DNA from: Clostridiaceae bacterium
GTDB lineage: Bacteria; Bacillota; Clostridia; Acetivibrionales; DTU013
Assembly (NCBI GenBank): GCA_012519745.1
Contig: JAAYPO010000115.1
Location: 1-59,391, forward strand
DNA: 59,391 nt
Direction of reading: 5' to 3'
Positions 43,549 to 52,064 of the stretch are shown piece after piece. The notes under the pieces are model-generated. The model ran no database searches. It saw only the letters and a list, made by a program, of their open reading frames with translations, and was not told where the DNA came from. Position 1 is the stretch's first letter, and each line of letters opens with the position of its first letter. Position numbers and translations under genes: made by a program.

Positions 43549-44055
43549 ATGAATATTTATATACAAATCGCAGGAATTGTAAAAGAATCTATAGCAGATG
43601 GGCCGGGATTACGATTGGTGGTCTTCGCGCAAGGCTGCAAGCATAACTGCCCTGGCTGTCATAACCCGGAAACCCACTCTTTTGACGGGGGTACATTGGT
43701 GACAGTGGACGCCATACTTGAGCATGCAAAAGGAAATCCTCTGCTGGACGGCATCACATTCAGCGGAGGAGATCCCTTTGAGCAGGCCAAGGCCTTTGCT
43801 GTTCTTGCCCGGCAAGCTAAAAAGCTGGGTCTGGACATAATGACCTATACCGGCTACACCTATGAATACATTCTGGAGAACTCGTCAAGACACAGGGGCT
43901 GGGAAGAACTGCTCGATGAAACCGACATACTTGTGGACGGCAGGTATGAAGCGGCTAAAAGGAATCTTCTCTTGAAATTCCGTGGTTCGGAAAACCAGAG
44001 GATGATCGATGTAAAAAGGACAAGGGCAGAAAACAGGATCGTTCTTATGGATTGA
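43549..44055 (+). CDS. nrdG: Anaerobic ribonucleotide reductase activating protein
   Basis: 168 residues. The radical SAM cluster motif CKHNCPGC (Cys30, Cys34, Cys37) follows DGPGLRLVVFAQG; FSGGDPFEQ is the SAM-binding GGE-like motif. It installs the glycyl radical on NrdD. It starts 17 bases after nrdD, so both are under the same riboswitch. Length is normal for NrdG. Confidence 0.94.
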   Translation: MNIYIQIAGIVKESIADGPGLRLVVFAQGCKHNCPGCHNPETHSFDGGTLVTVDAILEHAKGNPLLDGITFSGGDPFEQAKAFAVLARQAKKLGLDIMTYTGYTYEYILENSSRHRGWEELLDETDILVDGRYEAAKRNLLLKFRGSENQRMIDVKRTRAENRIVLMD

Positions 44056-44073
44056 CAGATCAACGGATCTGTC
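44054..44073 (+). terminator. Hairpin overlapping nrdG stop
   Basis: GACAGATC (44054-44061) and GATCTGTC (44066-44073) form a perfect 8-base stem with a 4-base loop. It lacks an immediate T-run; CTTTTTAT lies 25 bases further. Confidence 0.5.
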
Positions 44074-44111
44074 CGACCGGCCAAATTTAAACTAAGGGCT
44101 TTTTATACTGT

Positions 44112-44257
44112 GGTGTGCAAAAACCTCGTTGCCTGGGCGCATAAATGCTGTTCTAAGGGCTCCAAACCTTCAAATGAACCCAAAAAACCCTTAATTTATT
44201 GAATAATCTCAATAAAATCAATGGAATCGTGCCCAGACAACGCGGTTTTTGCACACC
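44112..44257. mobile_element. MITE-like 146-base inverted repeat
   Basis: The 29-base ends 44112-44140 and 44229-44257 are inverted copies with about three mismatches (both begin GGTGTGCAAAAACC read inward). The interior carries TAAGGG/CCCTTA and no ORF. CTGTG occurs close to both outer edges and might be a target duplication. Found between nrdG and the ger operon. The remainder of 44056-44381 shows no gene. Confidence 0.55.
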
Positions 44258-44381
44258 CGCTGTGTATTGCCCAACAGTTATTGCCCAAATTATGACTGCA
44301 TTCATTCGCAGGAGAAAGTTGATTTACGAAAGCTGGCGTGACACATAGGCACCTATTGTCTGACTTCAGCCCATTAAGTGT

Positions 44382-45470
44382 TTATGCAGCACGCCGGACA
44401 GCCTTGATTATCAGGATGACGAGGGGCAAGATAAAGCCAAGGATTATGTTTACCGGCATGCTGATATAGCTTGTGAAATTTTCAAGCTCGAATTTATTTT
44501 GTGCTATGTAAAGTGAAAATATATAAGCAAATATCATAACCGGACTTATGAATGGTTTCACATCTGAAAGAGAGAAAAGTGACTTTATTATACTTACTAT
44601 TGCATATGAAATAACGGAGATTGTTATGAAGTCTGCAATGACCCAGGACACCACAGCAATTGACTCGATACGCTCGATGGTTTCCAATACGGATATGCTT
44701 TTTACCACAAAAGCATAAGCTGAAGGGACCCGTTCGATGACGGAATAGCCATATACCCCGATCGTCTGTATCAGCAGCATCATCGTTGTGATCAGCAGAT
44801 AGACTGATCCCTGCAGCCCAAATCTTTTTATATGCTCCTTATCGTTTATTTTATCTCCGAAGAAGAAAATGAACGTAAAGATACTCCATATGCTGATAAC
44901 AGAGTAGGATGACTTTATCAGGGGCAAAGCATCATAGTATGTGACAGGAAACAGATTTATTACTTCAAAATTCGGTATAGTAAGCACAAAAAGAATGATG
45001 AAAATGCAGGTAAGTATCAAAAAAAGGAATTCTGCAGTTCTGGATATGTATACGATTCCTCTGCGTAGAGTAAAAAAAGCAAGTGCAAGGATCGTCACAG
45101 TAAAAAAGCTTATCGGTGTGCTGGGAAGCAGTGATGATAAAAACCTTTCGGCAAAATTTCTTACGATTATACCAAGTGAGATCATCAGCCATACCAGATA
45201 AAGTGTTATTACTGCTGATCCGAAAAATTTGCCTAGGGTTTTGTAAATAATATCTGAAAGGTTTGCCCCTTTACTATCTATAAATAACGCCTGAATGATA
45301 TAGACAAGGCAGACAAAAGGCAAAAGAGCCACAACAGGAGACAACCACCCGGCCCGTCCAGCAGTCTTCGCCGCATATGCCGGAAATATCCGTATAGCTG
45401 CGGAATACACAAACATAAGAAAGAGTATGACTGCCTGACGTATAGATATTTTTTCTCTTGATGACAGCAA
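44382..45470 (-). CDS. Spore germinant receptor subunit B (GerAB/GerKB family)
   Basis: 362 residues, about ten membrane segments, with the family opening SSREKISIRQAVILFLMFVYSAAI and IERIESIAVVSWVIADF in the later half. It is an amino-acid-permease-like subunit that binds the germinant in the spore inner membrane. It is the last gene of the minus-strand operon A-C-small-B. The ligand cannot be read from sequence. Confidence 0.88.
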   Translation of the reverse strand: MLSSREKISIRQAVILFLMFVYSAAIRIFPAYAAKTAGRAGWLSPVVALLPFVCLVYIIQALFIDSKGANLSDIIYKTLGKFFGSAVITLYLVWLMISLGIIVRNFAERFLSSLLPSTPISFFTVTILALAFFTLRRGIVYISRTAEFLFLILTCIFIILFVLTIPNFEVINLFPVTYYDALPLIKSSYSVISIWSIFTFIFFFGDKINDKEHIKRFGLQGSVYLLITTMMLLIQTIGVYGYSVIERVPSAYAFVVKSISVLETIERIESIAVVSWVIADFITISVISYAIVSIIKSLFSLSDVKPFISPVMIFAYIFSLYIAQNKFELENFTSYISMPVNIILGFILPLVILIIKAVRRAA

Positions 45471-45476
45471 TTGTGG

Positions 45477-45677
45477 TCAATCCCCCTTTCCTGCGATCGA
45501 AAATATTATTTTTGAAAAACTGTCACGCGCCGGATCAGAAAAGTAAAATATAGCGAAGGCAGCGACCAGCAGCATGAAAACTGCATATACATACAGATCC
45601 TTCTTTCTGTTTTGGGATACCAGATCCCTGATGTCCGATATGCTGACGGTGGCAATGACTAATAGCAGGTAAACCAT
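45477..45677 (-). CDS. Small two-segment membrane protein in ger operon
   Basis: 66 residues from ATG 45677 (AAGGAG 5 bases upstream; GTG 45683 overlapping the gerC stop also possible). Two hydrophobic segments flank a short charged loop (SQNRKKDLYVY). It overlaps or abuts gerC and lies 7 bases before gerB. Small membrane proteins of this kind occur in some ger operons (D-subunit type) and tune receptor function; this one is assigned to that role by position only. Confidence 0.65.
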   Translation of the reverse strand: MVYLLLVIATVSISDIRDLVSQNRKKDLYVYAVFMLLVAAFAIFYFSDPARDSFSKIIFSIAGKGD

Positions 45678-45679
45678 AT

Positions 45680-46918
45680 TCACTCCTTCATCCTGTTTCC
45701 GCTGGGATCTCTGATATCATAGGTTCTTTGGATCCTTGACTCTACCTCTACATCGATTGGTATACTGGTGAAAATCTGCATCCACCGATCTTTAATCTTA
45801 TGCCATTTTAACGGCCTGCTGAGCCGTATCCCGTCACATATCTCAAGGCAGTCGGATTTTAGCTTCAAGACTTCTTCGAGAGCCTTTTTCATCTCATTTT
45901 CAAGTATCTTCGATTGCTGGGATTCCATATGAGAGATAGAGAGCTCATCTGTAAAACTGGTTTGGGATTGTATTTCACCAATGTTGCTGGTGACCTTTGC
46001 TTTGAGCAGAATGCTTTCCAGTTCGTCCCCGTTGAAGTATGGAATCACCTTTGTATCGCTGTCGATGATCTCAAGGGATGCATCCTGGCCTGTGGTGTCT
46101 TTTACTGTAACGATGGAAGACTCAACAGTGTTCGTAATGAGATTCACACCTCGTGATATATCGGTCCCTATAAATCCTGACAGCTTAAATCCACTGAAAA
46201 TAGCATATCCACAGCTTTCTATATCCTTGACCTGCTTTCCCGTCTCATTATCGCGATTTGTCAGGTATATGCATGGGACCCGTGCAGATGCATGATGCAC
46301 ATCGATAAAGCGTATCAACTTGTGGACCTTTATTTCTTCTGAAGTGCTGAGTAATTTCAGATTCTGTCCCAAGCTATCAAGTTTATCAAGAATAAAAAAG
46401 CCGGTCTGATTGAACAGTTCGATCATATCTTTGGCAGTCGAACCCTTTACTATGTATACTTTTGACTCGATACGCAGCTCATGATCGCGTATTAAAAAGT
46501 CAAGATATTTGGCAATGTTATCTTTAGCGGCTTCCTCTCCTATAAGGTAATACTCCGAGTGGCCCCAGAAAATATTTTTACTGCTGTGGGTCTGGACATT
46601 TCTGACAGCATCGAATATGGTCTTACCTCTTGAGGTCAAAACCAAAGCTTTTGATTTACTGCTGCCGGTATTTCCATCAGTGCTTCTTGCCATGCCTTCT
46701 GAACTCTCCTGTTCGCCCCCCGCCTCTAGGTTTTTGCTTGCAATTGTCAGCATACAGTCATTGGTCTCGCCCGGCAATCTATCGATCCCGATGACCTGAA
46801 CAAGCTGTAGATCATTGATTTCCTTGCTTTTTGGCAGAATACTGTATTTACATCCTGCAAGGCCTGCCAGTAAAAGAATGAGCACTGCTCCGACAATTAT
46901 CCTTCTCATATTCCGCAC
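45680..46918 (-). CDS. Spore germinant receptor subunit C lipoprotein (GerAC family)
   Basis: 412 residues. Lipoprotein signal with lipobox LAGC, followed by KEINDLQLVQVIGIDRLPGE, the usual GerAC opening, and GHSEYYLIGEEAAKDNIAKYLDFLIRDHELR in the middle. The C-terminal third (about 270-400) is the conserved Spore_GerAC domain. The protein is anchored to the outer face of the spore inner membrane. It starts directly after the gerA stop codon. Confidence 0.92.
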   Translation of the reverse strand: MRNMRRIIVGAVLILLLAGLAGCKYSILPKSKEINDLQLVQVIGIDRLPGETNDCMLTIASKNLEAGGEQESSEGMARSTDGNTGSSKSKALVLTSRGKTIFDAVRNVQTHSSKNIFWGHSEYYLIGEEAAKDNIAKYLDFLIRDHELRIESKVYIVKGSTAKDMIELFNQTGFFILDKLDSLGQNLKLLSTSEEIKVHKLIRFIDVHHASARVPCIYLTNRDNETGKQVKDIESCGYAIFSGFKLSGFIGTDISRGVNLITNTVESSIVTVKDTTGQDASLEIIDSDTKVIPYFNGDELESILLKAKVTSNIGEIQSQTSFTDELSISHMESQQSKILENEMKKALEEVLKLKSDCLEICDGIRLSRPLKWHKIKDRWMQIFTSIPIDVEVESRIQRTYDIRDPSGNRMKE

Positions 46919-48466
46919 CTATTGCTGACGTATTTTATTTCCCGTTTTAAGACTTATGGGACGTTTTTTCATTAGATACAGGGGCACCCGTATAATGGTA
47001 TCCTTTGCGATATCACGTCCGTCATTTGCCACAAAGGGGGACAAATAGGGAACTCCAAAGGTTTCCAGTGTACTGAAATGGTATATGAGCAGCAGGAAGC
47101 CCAGGGAGAGCCCATAAAGCCCCGCAACGGTTGCAAATATCACAAACAGCAGTCTGCTGATTCTGAGAGCATTGGAAAAATCCTGGTTGGGCATCGTGAA
47201 GCCTGCCAGACCGGCTATGGCAATAATGATGACAACCACCGGTGATATGATTTTTGCCTGAACAGCAGCTTGCCCTACGACCAGAGCACCTATGATCGAG
47301 ATAGTCTGTCCGATGGTCTTCGGCAGACGAAATCCGGCTTCGATCAGTACTTCAAACGCCATTAGCATGAAGAGTATAGAGGATGATGTGGGAAAGGGTA
47401 CCTCCTCTTTGCTCTTGATTATGGAGATGGCAAGCACCGTGGGTATCATTTCCTGATGGAATGTTGTTATAGATATATAAAATGCAGGCAGCAGCAGTGT
47501 TATCACCGAATTGACAAATCGCAGGCCCCGAAGGAAGGAGCTGACGATATAATTCTGGGCATAATCCTCCGGAGCCTGAAAAAACATATTCAGGGTCGCT
47601 GGGATAATATAGGCTGTCGGCAATCCATCTATAAATAACCCTACTCTTCCTTCCAGTATATTGTGGCAAAACTTGTCGGTCCTTTCCGTGTTCAGGATCA
47701 AGGGGAACAGGGTGTGTTTATTATCTATTATGTTCTCCTCGATGATCCCGGCGGTAGTAGCACCGTCGATATCCATATCGTTCAGGCGCTCCAGCACTTC
47801 ATCGACGATCCTTTTGTTAGTCAGGTTTTCTATATAAATGACAGCGATTGGTGTTTGCGATTGTTTTCCCACAATGGTTTCCTTTATCCGCAAATAGGGC
47901 GTGTGGATTTTTCGCCGTACCAGTGATGTATTGACCCGAAGAACTTCGATGAAAGAATCCTTTGACCCTTTAAGGGCGCTCTCGTTTGTCGGTTCGGCTA
48001 TACTTCTTTTTAAGAAGTTTTTTATGTCAAAGGTGATGGCCTTTTTCTCCTTGTCAAATACCAGAGCCACCGCGCCATCCAGAATATCTGCAAGAGTCTC
48101 TCCAAGACTGATGCGCAGTTTCCGGGAAGAATGATATATCGTGCCATGCTCGATCAGGTCGATGAGGCTGTCGTTATCTTTGGCTGCTTTGAGGACATTT
48201 TCCTGTGTCAGGGGCTTGAGAACATCATCATTGACTATCTTTGTATCGACCAGGCCGTCAACAAAGACGACTGTTACCGGCAGATCACGGCAGCCGTTTA
48301 TATAATGCAGCTGATAAATGACATCGCTGCTGTCGGATAAAATATCCCTGATGTTTTCAGCAGTAACCTCCTTATCACTGAACTCAGAGGTTTCCTTATT
48401 ATCCTTTTCCCTGTTTGCTTTGTATGTTTTTGTTTTTTTGCTGTTTCTGGCTCCGGCAAATCTCAC
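46919..48466 (-). CDS. Spore germinant receptor subunit A (GerAA/GerKA family)
   Basis: 515 residues. A charged hydrophilic N-terminus, a soluble domain (about 50-270; SSDVIYQLHYINGC, GRVGLFIDGLPTAYIIPATLNMFFQAPEDYAQNYIVSSFLRGLRF), then four or five membrane segments (ALVVGQAAVQAKIISP, FTMPNQDFSNALRISR). These are the hallmarks of the receptor A subunit. First gene of the operon. A CATATAA upstream on the minus strand resembles a forespore sigma -10, but no matching -35 is clear. Confidence 0.93.
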   Translation of the reverse strand: MRFAGARNSKKTKTYKANREKDNKETSEFSDKEVTAENIRDILSDSSDVIYQLHYINGCRDLPVTVVFVDGLVDTKIVNDDVLKPLTQENVLKAAKDNDSLIDLIEHGTIYHSSRKLRISLGETLADILDGAVALVFDKEKKAITFDIKNFLKRSIAEPTNESALKGSKDSFIEVLRVNTSLVRRKIHTPYLRIKETIVGKQSQTPIAVIYIENLTNKRIVDEVLERLNDMDIDGATTAGIIEENIIDNKHTLFPLILNTERTDKFCHNILEGRVGLFIDGLPTAYIIPATLNMFFQAPEDYAQNYIVSSFLRGLRFVNSVITLLLPAFYISITTFHQEMIPTVLAISIIKSKEEVPFPTSSSILFMLMAFEVLIEAGFRLPKTIGQTISIIGALVVGQAAVQAKIISPVVVIIIAIAGLAGFTMPNQDFSNALRISRLLFVIFATVAGLYGLSLGFLLLIYHFSTLETFGVPYLSPFVANDGRDIAKDTIIRVPLYLMKKRPISLKTGNKIRQQ

Positions 48467-48825
48467 CTTTGTATTTTCTCCTATTATAAGCAGTTTTTAT
48501 ATGTGCCTATAGTTTCCCAATAAGAATAATTTATTCGATATGGGCCAGCCTCAGACGATGGGCCGGTATTGACAAGGTGCGGCGAGCCCTGGTGCCCTGA
48601 GGGCATATCTCCCTCCTCATTGGAATGCGCAGATGCAATAAAATTTTTCTGCCGAGCGTAATTTGTGAAGAAAATTATCGCCTGTTTGATAATTTACCTT
48701 TGATGATGCGTTATAATTGGGATGATAGGGACTTGAGCAGCAAGGTGCATTCCGGCAGTAAGCACGGCCGGCTGTACGCGTGGATCAGTCTGCTGAAACA
48801 GAGATATACAGGAGGTGCAGACAAT
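48467..48825. other. Divergent spacer between ger operon and flavodoxin gene
   Basis: No gene is supported. It carries the ger operon promoter on the minus strand and a TATAAT at 48712-48717 that may serve the flavodoxin-like gene. A frame open upstream of the flavodoxin start has an unlikely composition and no ribosome binding site, so it was not called. Confidence 0.5.
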
Positions 48826-49311
48826 ATGATAATTGCTTATGAATCAAAAACAGGCTTTACCAAAAGATATGCCGATATGCTTGCGGAAAGGACAGGGTCG
48901 AAGGCTTATCGGGCAAAAGAGCTTCCGCCGGCCGATAAGGATGAAGAGATAATATTTCTTGGCTGGATCATGGCCGGGAAGGTACAGGGACTTGATAAAG
49001 TCAGAAAGCGCAATGTTATTGCTGTATGTGCATCAGGTACTGCCCGGACTGCCGAACCTGACAATGAAACGGTTATTGCAAGGAACAAGATAGAGGATAA
49101 ACCGTTTTTCTATCTGCGGGGTGGATGTTTGCCTTTAAAAGAGCTCAAAGGTCTGGATAAAATTTTGATGGCCATGTTCCTGAAGATGCTCAAGAGCCGC
49201 AAAGAGAAAGATGAGGAGCTCGAAGAGGGTATTTCGAACATCGAGAACGGTTTTGACGGTGTAAGGGAGGAAAATCTTGAGCCCGTGCTCCAATGGCTGA
49301 GCACCAGGTGA
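48826..49311 (+). CDS. Flavodoxin-domain protein
   Basis: 161 residues from ATG 48826, with AGGAGG about 11 bases upstream. MIIAYESKTGFTKRYADMLAE is a flavodoxin first strand and phosphate loop (T/S-x-T-G-x-T), and IIFLGWIMAGKVQGLDKV fits the Flavodoxin_5 family, relatives of protoporphyrinogen oxidase HemG. FMN binding is likely. The substrate is unknown. No signal or membrane segment. Confidence 0.82.
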   Translation: MIIAYESKTGFTKRYADMLAERTGSKAYRAKELPPADKDEEIIFLGWIMAGKVQGLDKVRKRNVIAVCASGTARTAEPDNETVIARNKIEDKPFFYLRGGCLPLKELKGLDKILMAMFLKMLKSRKEKDEELEEGISNIENGFDGVREENLEPVLQWLSTR

Positions 49312-49571
49312 TGGGGCAATGAAGCAACAGTCTGGATATGATGCAGGATGATGCGTTCAAGGATAATGAGTCCGTAGGATCTATTATGGAGCGGATCTCT
49401 GATCCTCACGGCAAACGATAAAAGAGAGAGCATACCCGGCCTCAGCCTTGATATGCTCCCCTCTGAAATGAATTTACGACAGCTTTGAGTCATCAAATGT
49501 GAAATATTGGCGTGCTATTCCTTGGCAAAATGCAAATCCTATATATAAAAAATAGAAGGAAGTGTGCATGA

Positions 49572-49994
49572 ATGGATGAGCCCAATATCAAAACGCTGAA
49601 TGAACTGCTCAAAGGCGAGCATATGGCCATACGCGGCTATGAAAGCGCGATGCCGTATCTGAGTGAAAACACCCGAAAGGAAATCAGCGGAATTATTAGA
49701 GATCACAAAGAGCATGCTCTGGAAATCTCGGACAGGATAACCAAGCTGGGCGGGATGCCCGTTGAATCCACCGGCATGGCAGGTGCCATGTCTCAAATCA
49801 TGTTAAAGGCTGAAGGCTTGGTACAGGATGAAAAAAGTATGCTCACAAAGCTGTATGACGGCGAGGACCAGGGCATTGCCGCGGTAGAGAAGGTCTCTGA
49901 AGGCGATCTTGACAAGACGAGCATGGAGATGGTCCAAAAAATGCTTCGTACCGATCATGACCATCTAAAAAAGCTGCAGCAACTGATTAACTGA
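49572..49994 (+). CDS. DUF2383 / PA2169-type four-helix protein
   Basis: 140 residues, ATG 49572 with AAGGAAG upstream. It is an all-helical sequence (LNELLKGEHMAIRGYE; DHKEHALEISDRITKLGG; DHDHLKKLQQLIN) of the DUF2383 or ferritin-like class, with Glu/His pairs (GEH, DHKEH) that could bind metal. Such proteins often belong to stress or spore-related regulons. It is followed immediately by a long palindromic terminator. Confidence 0.75.
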   Translation: MDEPNIKTLNELLKGEHMAIRGYESAMPYLSENTRKEISGIIRDHKEHALEISDRITKLGGMPVESTGMAGAMSQIMLKAEGLVQDEKSMLTKLYDGEDQGIAAVEKVSEGDLDKTSMEMVQKMLRTDHDHLKKLQQLIN

Positions 49995-50074
49995 AAAAGG
50001 GGGGCAGCTTGAGCAATTCCCTTATTCCTGCTGTGAGGCAATAAAGCAATTACTCAAGCCTGACCCCTCTTTTT
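49995..50074. terminator. Bidirectional terminator, dispersed-palindrome family member
   Basis: AAAAAGGGGGGCAG-CTTGAG (49995-50013) pairs with CTCAAGCCTGACCCCTCTTTTT (50053-50074). On the minus strand the first arm reads GGGGTCAGGCTTGAGTAATT, matching 40806-40838 and 39104-39188. It lies between the DUF2383 gene and the converging MFS stop codon. Confidence 0.75.
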
Positions 50075-51371
50075 ATTGCTCCAGCCTCCAGATATGTTTA
50101 TCCGCTCGGAACGGCAGGCAGGACAATGCGCCGAATATTCCTATCACCAGGAACAGCAAAGCGGCCCCGGAGCCTTTTCCTGCTCCGAACAGTACGACCA
50201 ACAAGCTGTTCAGCGGCTGTGCAGCCATAAATGGCTCGAATACTCTGTCGACTAAAAGGCCGCCGCACAAATATCCCAAGGGAATGGTAAAGAACTGCAG
50301 GGTATTTCTTGCGGAATAGACCCGTCCCTGCATCTCCACGGGGATTTTTGTACGAAAAAGCACATCCATATTGGCGCCCATAACAGGTATGAATACCCAT
50401 CCAAGGACAGCGCCCAGACACCACACAGGTATGCTTCTGCCAAAGGCAAGGATGAAATTCTCCGTACTCATGGCAAAAAGCAGGCTATTGAATATGACAC
50501 GGACACGGCTCTTTGGTGCCGGCAGCATGGTGACCAAAACACTTCCAAACATCGTTGCCAGCCCTGTAGCAGTATTGACCATGCCCAGGGCCAGCTCTCC
50601 TCCGCCGGTACGGGAAAGCATCATTGCCGGCAAGGCAGCATTGAAGATGGAGGCGGTGAAATTGATTATGGCCAGAAACAGGATCAGATCCAGGATCCCC
50701 CGGTTGTCCCTGAGATACCGCAATCCGCTTTTTGCAGCCTGCAATACTGTCTCGTTGCCGGTGGTGTTCTGTTTCGTGCTTTCAGGGATCCGTATAAAGC
50801 ACAGCAGTGCCAAAAATGCTGTGACGAAGGTGATCAAATCAAACAGGATCACGACCTGTATGCTTGTAAAAGAAAGCAGTGCCGCAGCCAACACAGGCGT
50901 CAGGACAGTTACCAGCGAATTTGACAGGGAACGCATCCCGCTGACCTTCTGATAATGCTGTTGGGGAACCAGCAGACTGATGGCCACATCTGATGCAGGC
51001 TGCTGTATCGTGTTCATCAACCCGTTCAGGGCATTGATCAAATACAGGTGCCAAACCTGCAGGCTTCCTGTTGCCATCAGAATAAACACAAATATGGTAC
51101 AAAGCGCTGCAAAGCTGTCACTGATCAGCATTGTGACCTTCTTGTTCCATCGGTCAGTCAATGTGCCTGCGAAGATACTCAGCAGGACATAGGGTGCATA
51201 TGAGCAGATGGCTAAAAGTGAGGTCGTAAGCGCCGACCCATGCTGCTGATAGGACCAGATCACCAATGCGAAGTTGGTCATAGCGCTGCCAAGCGCCGAA
51301 AAGGATTGTGTCACCCATAAAATCAGGAAAGTATGAAGCTCCCTGACAGTCGTCATTAAATTTTTATTCAT
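50073..51371 (-). CDS. MFS efflux transporter (macrolide-efflux-like)
   Basis: 432 residues, twelve membrane segments. The opening FLILWVTQSFSALGSAMTNFAL and AGTLTDRWNKKVTMLISD (motif A) with NALNGLMNTIQQPAS are shared by Mef-type macrolide and enterobactin-type exporters. GAGGAG precedes the ATG by 8 bases. A 12-codon leader peptide with mutually exclusive hairpins lies 100 bases upstream, suggesting inducible expression by ribosome stalling. The drug or metabolite exported cannot be read from sequence. Confidence 0.85.
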   Translation of the reverse strand: MNKNLMTTVRELHTFLILWVTQSFSALGSAMTNFALVIWSYQQHGSALTTSLLAICSYAPYVLLSIFAGTLTDRWNKKVTMLISDSFAALCTIFVFILMATGSLQVWHLYLINALNGLMNTIQQPASDVAISLLVPQQHYQKVSGMRSLSNSLVTVLTPVLAAALLSFTSIQVVILFDLITFVTAFLALLCFIRIPESTKQNTTGNETVLQAAKSGLRYLRDNRGILDLILFLAIINFTASIFNAALPAMMLSRTGGGELALGMVNTATGLATMFGSVLVTMLPAPKSRVRVIFNSLLFAMSTENFILAFGRSIPVWCLGAVLGWVFIPVMGANMDVLFRTKIPVEMQGRVYSARNTLQFFTIPLGYLCGGLLVDRVFEPFMAAQPLNSLLVVLFGAGKGSGAALLFLVIGIFGALSCLPFRADKHIWRLEQ

Positions 51372-51377
51372 AACTTT

Positions 51378-51519
51378 GCTCCTCTTTCATTTAAAATCTT
51401 TATTGATCAAATGAAAGTGCAAAGCCGGACGGACGAACCCGGTCCGCTCCGTGCAGCTTCGTCCGATTCAGGCTTTGCACGGAGCATCAACAATGCAGAG
51501 CTTCATTTCAGTTCCCCCT
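51378..51519 (-). promoter_or_regulatory. Candidate attenuator of the MFS gene
   Basis: On the minus strand the segment encoding the leader's last codons can pair in two exclusive ways: 51476-51485 with 51446-51455 (GCTCCGTGCA / TGCACGGAGC, 10 perfect pairs) or 51471-51480 with 51417-51426 (GTGCAAAGCC / GGCTTTGCAC, 10 perfect pairs). A further hairpin CTTTCATTT (51417-51409) / AAATGAAAG (51392-51384) touches the Shine-Dalgarno, and the leader's start region AAATGAAG (51508-51501) is a near copy of that last arm. Confidence 0.6.
51468..51506 (-). CDS. 12-residue leader peptide before MFS gene
   Basis: ATG at 51506, preceded by AGGGGG (51519-51514) at 7-base spacing, encodes MKLCIVDAPCKA and a TGA stop at 51470-51468. 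The last six codons form the shared arm of two alternative hairpins. Ribosome-mediated attenuation by short leader peptides is established for macrolide and lincosamide resistance genes; the same role is inferred here. No known stall motif is recognised. Confidence 0.55.
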   Translation of the reverse strand: MKLCIVDAPCKA

Positions 51520-51730
51520 GGATCTGCTCAAAATAAATTAATGCTATTTTACTATAATTATGGTTCCAAAGCCATACTGAATATACTGATCATTGGTTTG
51601 GCAAGCATGAGCCTGTTACAAGAGCCGGCGGCTTGCACACCAGGCCCAGCGGCAATTGCCTGCTATGCTTGGAAGGAATGTGGACGAATGTTATAATAAT
51701 GAGAGGTATTGAAAATCAGGAGAGATCGGA

Positions 51731-52045
51731 ATGAAGAAAGTAAGGATAACAGTGATGAGGCAAACGGTCTATCAGGACTTGATAGATGAATATGAAAATC
51801 CGATACAGGACCCTTGCGGTATGAAAGAAGGGCAGGTTTTTACAGCCAACGGGTGGGAGAAGCCTGAAGGAATGTGCGACAGTGCCTGGGAGAGCATGTC
51901 TGCTTTTGTGATGACCCTTGCCTATGGCGGTGAAGACATTTATAACGGCTGGATGAAGAATAAGAGGTCGGCGATGATCTCGTGCAATGACGGCTTTCGT
52001 CCTGTGAGCTTTTTGATAGAGGCGCTGGATGAGGACGCAAAATAA
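51731..52045 (+). CDS. TIGR04076 family protein
   Basis: 104 residues, ATG 51731, with AGGAGAG upstream. It has the family's pattern: a beta strand start VRITVMRQTVYQDLI, CDSAWESMSAFVMTLAYGG, WMKNKR, and SCNDGFRPVSF near the C-terminus, with conserved Cys residues in positions that could bind metal or react with thiols. The family is of unknown function and widespread in anaerobes. Confidence 0.8.
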   Translation: MKKVRITVMRQTVYQDLIDEYENPIQDPCGMKEGQVFTANGWEKPEGMCDSAWESMSAFVMTLAYGGEDIYNGWMKNKRSAMISCNDGFRPVSFLIEALDEDAK

Positions 52046-52064
52046 AGTGTCAGGCGCGACACTT
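52045..52064 (+). terminator. Short hairpin at TIGR04076 gene end
   Basis: AAGTGTC (52045-52051) and GACACTT (52058-52064) form a 7-base stem overlapping the stop codon. No T-run follows. Confidence 0.45.

Noticed and set aside
48625-48825. 67-residue extension of the flavodoxin-domain protein
   Set aside because: The flavodoxin first strand begins at the ATG at 48826, which has AGGAGG; upstream residues are not protein-like.
51451-51696. 81-codon plus-strand frame upstream of the TIGR04076 gene
   Set aside because: Antisense to the MFS leader region, no ribosome binding site and no family resemblance.
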